From: Epiperipatus broadwayi
Lineage: Eukaryota > Onychophora > Udeonychophora > Euonychophora > Peripatidae
Direction: 5' to 3'
Assembly: GCA_028023455.1 (NCBI GenBank)
Contig: JAQFVV010000253.1
Span: forward strand, 316,969-380,968
DNA: 64,000 bases
In this document: piece by piece, positions 61,049 through 64,000 of the stretch
How positions within the stretch are numbered: the stretch's first letter is position 1
Layout: every line of letters begins with the position of its first letter
Notes under the pieces: model-generated
Database searches by the model: none
What the model saw: only the letters and a program-made list of their open reading frames with translations
What the model was told of the DNA's origin: nothing
Made by a program: the position numbers and the translations under genes

Positions 61049-61372
61049 TTACCTAAATAATATTTTTGTTTATATCCCATGTTATTAAATTAGTAATGAC
61101 TTGAAAGGTTGCTATTCTTTCCACATGCACCTTACTATTACCTTCAGACAGCCAATAGCTGTTAAACAGCCAAGATGCTTAAGACTGGCTTATATATATA
61201 AAAGTTAAGTAAAAGAAAAGAGTGGTATCATTCTTTTCTTGTCAAAAAAATCTGTCATGTGTCTAGGCCTGATCGCTCCTCAGACCGCTGTTTAACAGCT
61301 ATTGGCTGTCTGAAGGTAATAGTAAGGTGCATGTGGAAAGAATAGCAACCTTTCAAGTCATTACCTAAATAA
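61049..61372. repeat. hairpin element with perfect 77-bp arms
   Basis: The arms 61094-61170 and 61287-61363 are identical inverted copies by direct reading (TAATGACTTGAAAGG at the outer end, AGCTGTTAAACAGC at the inner). The 116-base loop contains a smaller hairpin AGAAAAGA/TCTTTTCT. TTACCTAAATAA stands at 61049-61060 and again at 61361-61372 as a direct repeat. No ORF and no second copy in the window. Confidence 0.9.
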
Positions 61373-61837
61373 AAAAAATATACATTGTTTTCCTCCATCA
61401 TCAACAAATAGCATATCATTTCTGGATTGGTAAGACATTATTAATATTTAGATTTACTTATTGTTTGGAAGAATATTATAGTATCATTGTATGCAAAATG
61501 TGAAACATCTTGAAATAATTCATAGGTTAAATAAAAATTTCATCCATCAAAAAGCTATAGAGTTATTAGAATAATGAATGGGTTAGCAAACTTTTTACAA
61601 GTTAAGAAGGTATAGAATTTATGAAATAATGTTTATGTTTTAATTTCACCATGTATGAGAGTATAGAAGCTTTTTTGTAATAATAATGCCAATAATAATT
61701 TAAGTTTTATTAGTGAAGAAAGATAAAACTTTTTGTAAAAATATTTGTGTTCATGAAGTACAGATTGGTCCATCGAAATTAATAATAGTTGATGAACATT
61801 TAATTAATTAATTTATATATATATATTTAAGCTACAC
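61373..61837. other. no gene seen
   Basis: AT-rich, nothing recognised. Confidence 0.5.
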
Positions 61838-61839
61838 AC

Positions 61840-61877
<38 letters not shown>

Positions 61878-61878
61878 C
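61838..61878. repeat. (TA)n(TG)n tract
   Basis: About 28 bases of TA and 12 of TG, directly next to the 3' side of the tRNA-Gly-like sequence. Confidence 0.95.
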
Positions 61879-61881
61879 AAA

Positions 61882-61952
61882 GCATTGACCAGTAATTGAA
61901 CCTGGGCCTGCTGCTTGGAAGGCAGCTATGTTAACCACTAGGTCACCAACAC
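61882..61952 (-). tRNA. tRNA-Gly(UCC)-like sequence, probably pseudogene or SINE head
   Basis: 71 bases on the minus strand. The acceptor strands GTGTTGG and TCAATGC pair at all seven positions, with wobbles. D-arm word CTAGTGGTTAACA; anticodon arm CTGCC TTCCAAG CAG with anticodon TCC; T-arm CCAGG TTCAATT ACTGG with one mismatch. It resembles animal tRNA-Gly(UCC), whose anticodon arm is the same, but has changes in the D and T arms. A and B boxes are recognisable. A (CA)n(TA)n tract follows directly instead of a pol III terminator, which favours a retroposed copy over a functional gene. Confidence 0.6.
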
Positions 61953-62206
61953 TTGACTTTGAAAGTATATTTCTCTACTGGGGCAAAAATGCATTGTATT
62001 ATAATTAAACTGTGCACTTAAATTTTGTAGATTTCATAGGGTTTTATCATTGTTAAATTGTTTTATTGTTAATAAATGTTATATTTTATTGTTAAGTCTT
62101 GTTTTAGAATTTCAATGGAATATTCTTCGCAAATTATTTACCCAGAAATCTAAACATTGTATAATTCATGATGCAATTTATATTTTACTATGATTACTTA
62201 AGGTCA
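61953..62206. other. no gene seen
   Basis: AT-rich sequence between the tRNA-like sequence and RTE copy 4. Confidence 0.5.
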
Positions 62207-62784
62207 CTCATTGTCAGCCATTATCAATCCACTGCAAAATGAAGATTTCTCCAAGTTCAATCCATTTCTCCAATATCAGCCTCTTTTGTCCACATCACTG
62301 TGGTACACTTCCAACCATCTATTTAGTCCCTTTCTGGATCTTTTAGAATCTCTTGGAATCCAGTTTAAGAATTCAATTTTCATCTATTATCATCTTTTCT
62401 AACAATATGTCTAGCCCACCTTCACTCCAGTCTTCCAATTCTTTCAATGATGTCAGTAATACATGATTGTTCTCTTATTCATATATTGCATTTCCAACCT
62501 CTTGTTATTACTCATAACATATATCTCTCCATACTTTTTTGAGTGATCTGAAGTTTCTGTATTGCTCTTCTATTAAGTGTCCATGTCTCAGATCCATAAG
62601 TAAGAACTGGTACCACATGTTTATTAAATTCCTTTTTTTTTTTCAAACACATAGGCATATTTCCTTTTAATATTAATTATTTCTATTAAAAGCGCTCTAA
62701 TCAAGTTTAATTCTATGGTTAATTTCTTCCATTATGTTCCCACCTATAGTAATAATCAGACCAGGGTATTTGTTAACTTCTTCT

Positions 62785-62920
62785 AACTCATCATAATCAA
62801 TCATTATTTTCTCCTTTTACATAAATCCATTGAACATTACTTCAGTCTTTTTAACTCATCATAATCAATTATTATTTTCTTCTTTTAAATAAATCCACTG
62901 AACATTACTTTAGTCTTTTT
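62785..62920. repeat. 68-bp tandem duplication inside RTE copy 4
   Basis: AACTCATCATAATCAAT at 62785 and again at 62853, each followed by the same stretch ending CAGTCTTTTT or TAGTCTTTTT. Copies 1 and 2 have a single unit, so it arose after insertion. Confidence 0.9.
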
Positions 62921-63669
62921 AACATTTACCTTTAGTCCTACTTTCTTGCTTTCATCTGATAACTTTTGCAATAATTCCTAAAGCTCTGAAACATTATTTG
63001 CAAAAACAACTACATCATCTGCAAAATATAAATTTTTTAAATAATCTCCATTTACTTTTACTCTTTTAGCTTCTCATTTTAATCCATAAAATACTTCCTG
63101 CAGCACTGTTGTAAAGTGTTTTGAAGATATGGAGTCATCCTGTCTTACATCTTCTCAATGTTAATCTTCCTAGTATCATTATGTAATCTAATTGTTGCTG
63201 TTACATTTTTATAAATATTCTTCAGAATATGACAATATCCTGGGTTTATACATTGATGATAGAATGTTTTAAACACTAAAAAATGATTATAGAATCAAAT
63301 GCATTTTCATAAACTACAAATCCAAAGAATAATGGCAAATATATTCATTGGTCCTTTCTATAACTTCTCTCAGCTTTTTTCTTATAAATTTAATTGCATG
63401 GCTTCATTTAAAATCCTGGGCAATTTAGAAGATCATAATAGATGTAGGAGGTATTTGTTCTTTATTAATATATAATCCTTGATAGAAATATTCTATCCAT
63501 TTCATGATGTCATCTCTGTTTTTAGTAATAGTATCAGCAAAAGCTGGTACTATTACAGATATAAATTTCCTACCAGTGCCAAAATGTTGTTTTATACTGT
63601 TGAGATTTTTATTTTCGTTTTCGTTGTTAGTTCACAATTATACTTTCTTATATCATTATCAATTCTTTT

Positions 63670-63864
63670 TCACATCATTTTACAAAATTCGAGATATTCA
63701 ATTCTTCTTAATATATCATTTTTATATATCTTTATATTCCTTTTTTTCATAAATTCTCTAGTCTCAGTAGAAATTTTATTGATCAATTGCTGCTTTTTTC
63801 TACCAGCTATCTTTGTTGCAGTTTTTAAAAGTGTATCAGTTATTTTCCTGTTAATTTCATTCAA
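63670..63864 (-). pseudogene. RTE copy 4, linker fragment
   Basis: 64 codons, NEINRKITDTLLKTATKIAG to RRIEYLEFCKMM, matching residues about 339-402 of the intact RTE protein with one missing codon. It is the best preserved piece of copy 4. Confidence 0.85.
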
Positions 63865-64000
63865 ATCTGAATCATGTTCAAAAATCTATTAATACTTGAA
63901 AACAATTTGCAAGTTCTAATTCAAATTCATTAGAATGTTTCTAAAGATTAGAAATATCACTTGTAAATATTGTTTTTCTTAATAATTTTTATTTCTCTAG

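Larger units (their letters stand above)
62207..64000 (-). mobile_element. RTE-clade LINE, decayed copy 4, runs off the window
   Basis: Minus strand, collinear with copy 2 from the 3' end (CCATTATCAATCCACTGC near 62218) up to about codon 305 at the window edge. Motif C is still FADD (about 63010). Large losses remove the region around RT motif A to the linker (63370-63400). A 68-bp tandem duplication lies at 62785-62920. It is older than copies 1 and 2. Confidence 0.9.

Overview
The window is very AT-rich animal DNA dominated by transposable elements, microsatellites and fold-back repeats. I see no convincing host gene, no rRNA and no CRISPR. An invertebrate metazoan is indicated by RTE-clade LINEs with TGA/TA-type tails, several Penelope-like element (PLE) families with GIY-YIG endonuclease domains, tRNA-derived sequences and very long (TA)n tracts. 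A cephalopod mollusc such as an octopus fits my recollection of such genomes, but the sequence does not prove it.

Layout. 1-6.9 kb: the end of a PLE runs off the left edge, followed by AT-rich sequence with a hammerhead-like motif (2.16 kb), a small degenerate fold-back (2.7 kb), SINE-like remnants and an RTE fossil (3.8-4.2 kb). 7.0-11.4 kb: a giant palindrome whose two arms each carry a PLE-1 copy, head to head, plus a flanking repeat (called repeat S here). 11.4-14.4 kb: repeat A, a long (ATT)n tract and three hairpin elements in a row, each beside TA tracts. 14.4-19.1 kb: no gene seen. 19.2-24.0 kb: an inverted PLE-2 pair, then PLE-3, which is split by a 992-bp pogo/Tigger-like transposon. 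24.1-26.3 kb: unassigned, with one 113-codon ORF. 26.3-30.2 kb: a decayed RTE copy on the minus strand, then a decayed Gag-like ORF on the plus strand. 31.8-33.3 kb: a second repeat A copy that ends abruptly in G-runs and a C-depleted block, possibly an assembly artefact. 34-44.7 kb: mostly unassigned, with a repeat S fold-back and three RTE fossils. 44.8-55.2 kb: a compound fold-back, then two nearly identical full-length RTE copies facing tail to tail. The first is broken by three small lesions; the second has an intact 985-codon ORF and is the only apparently complete protein-coding gene in the window. 56-58.3 kb: a run of repeat S copies. 59.9-61.0 kb: a second pogo-like copy with a nested insert. 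61.1-61.4 kb: a hairpin with perfect 77-bp arms. 61.9 kb: a tRNA-Gly(UCC)-like sequence. 62.2-64 kb: another decayed RTE copy running off the right edge.

How the parts work together. The RTE ORF encodes the endonuclease and reverse transcriptase for its own target-primed retrotransposition. PLEs use a reverse transcriptase plus a GIY-YIG nuclease. The pogo-like and fold-back elements look non-autonomous. The recurring theme is inverted duplication at every scale, from tens of bases to several kilobases, and a strong association of element ends with TA tracts. A hairpin-plus-GAAA motif resembling the hammerhead ribozyme core recurs in three unrelated-looking places and is the most promising undescribed signal.
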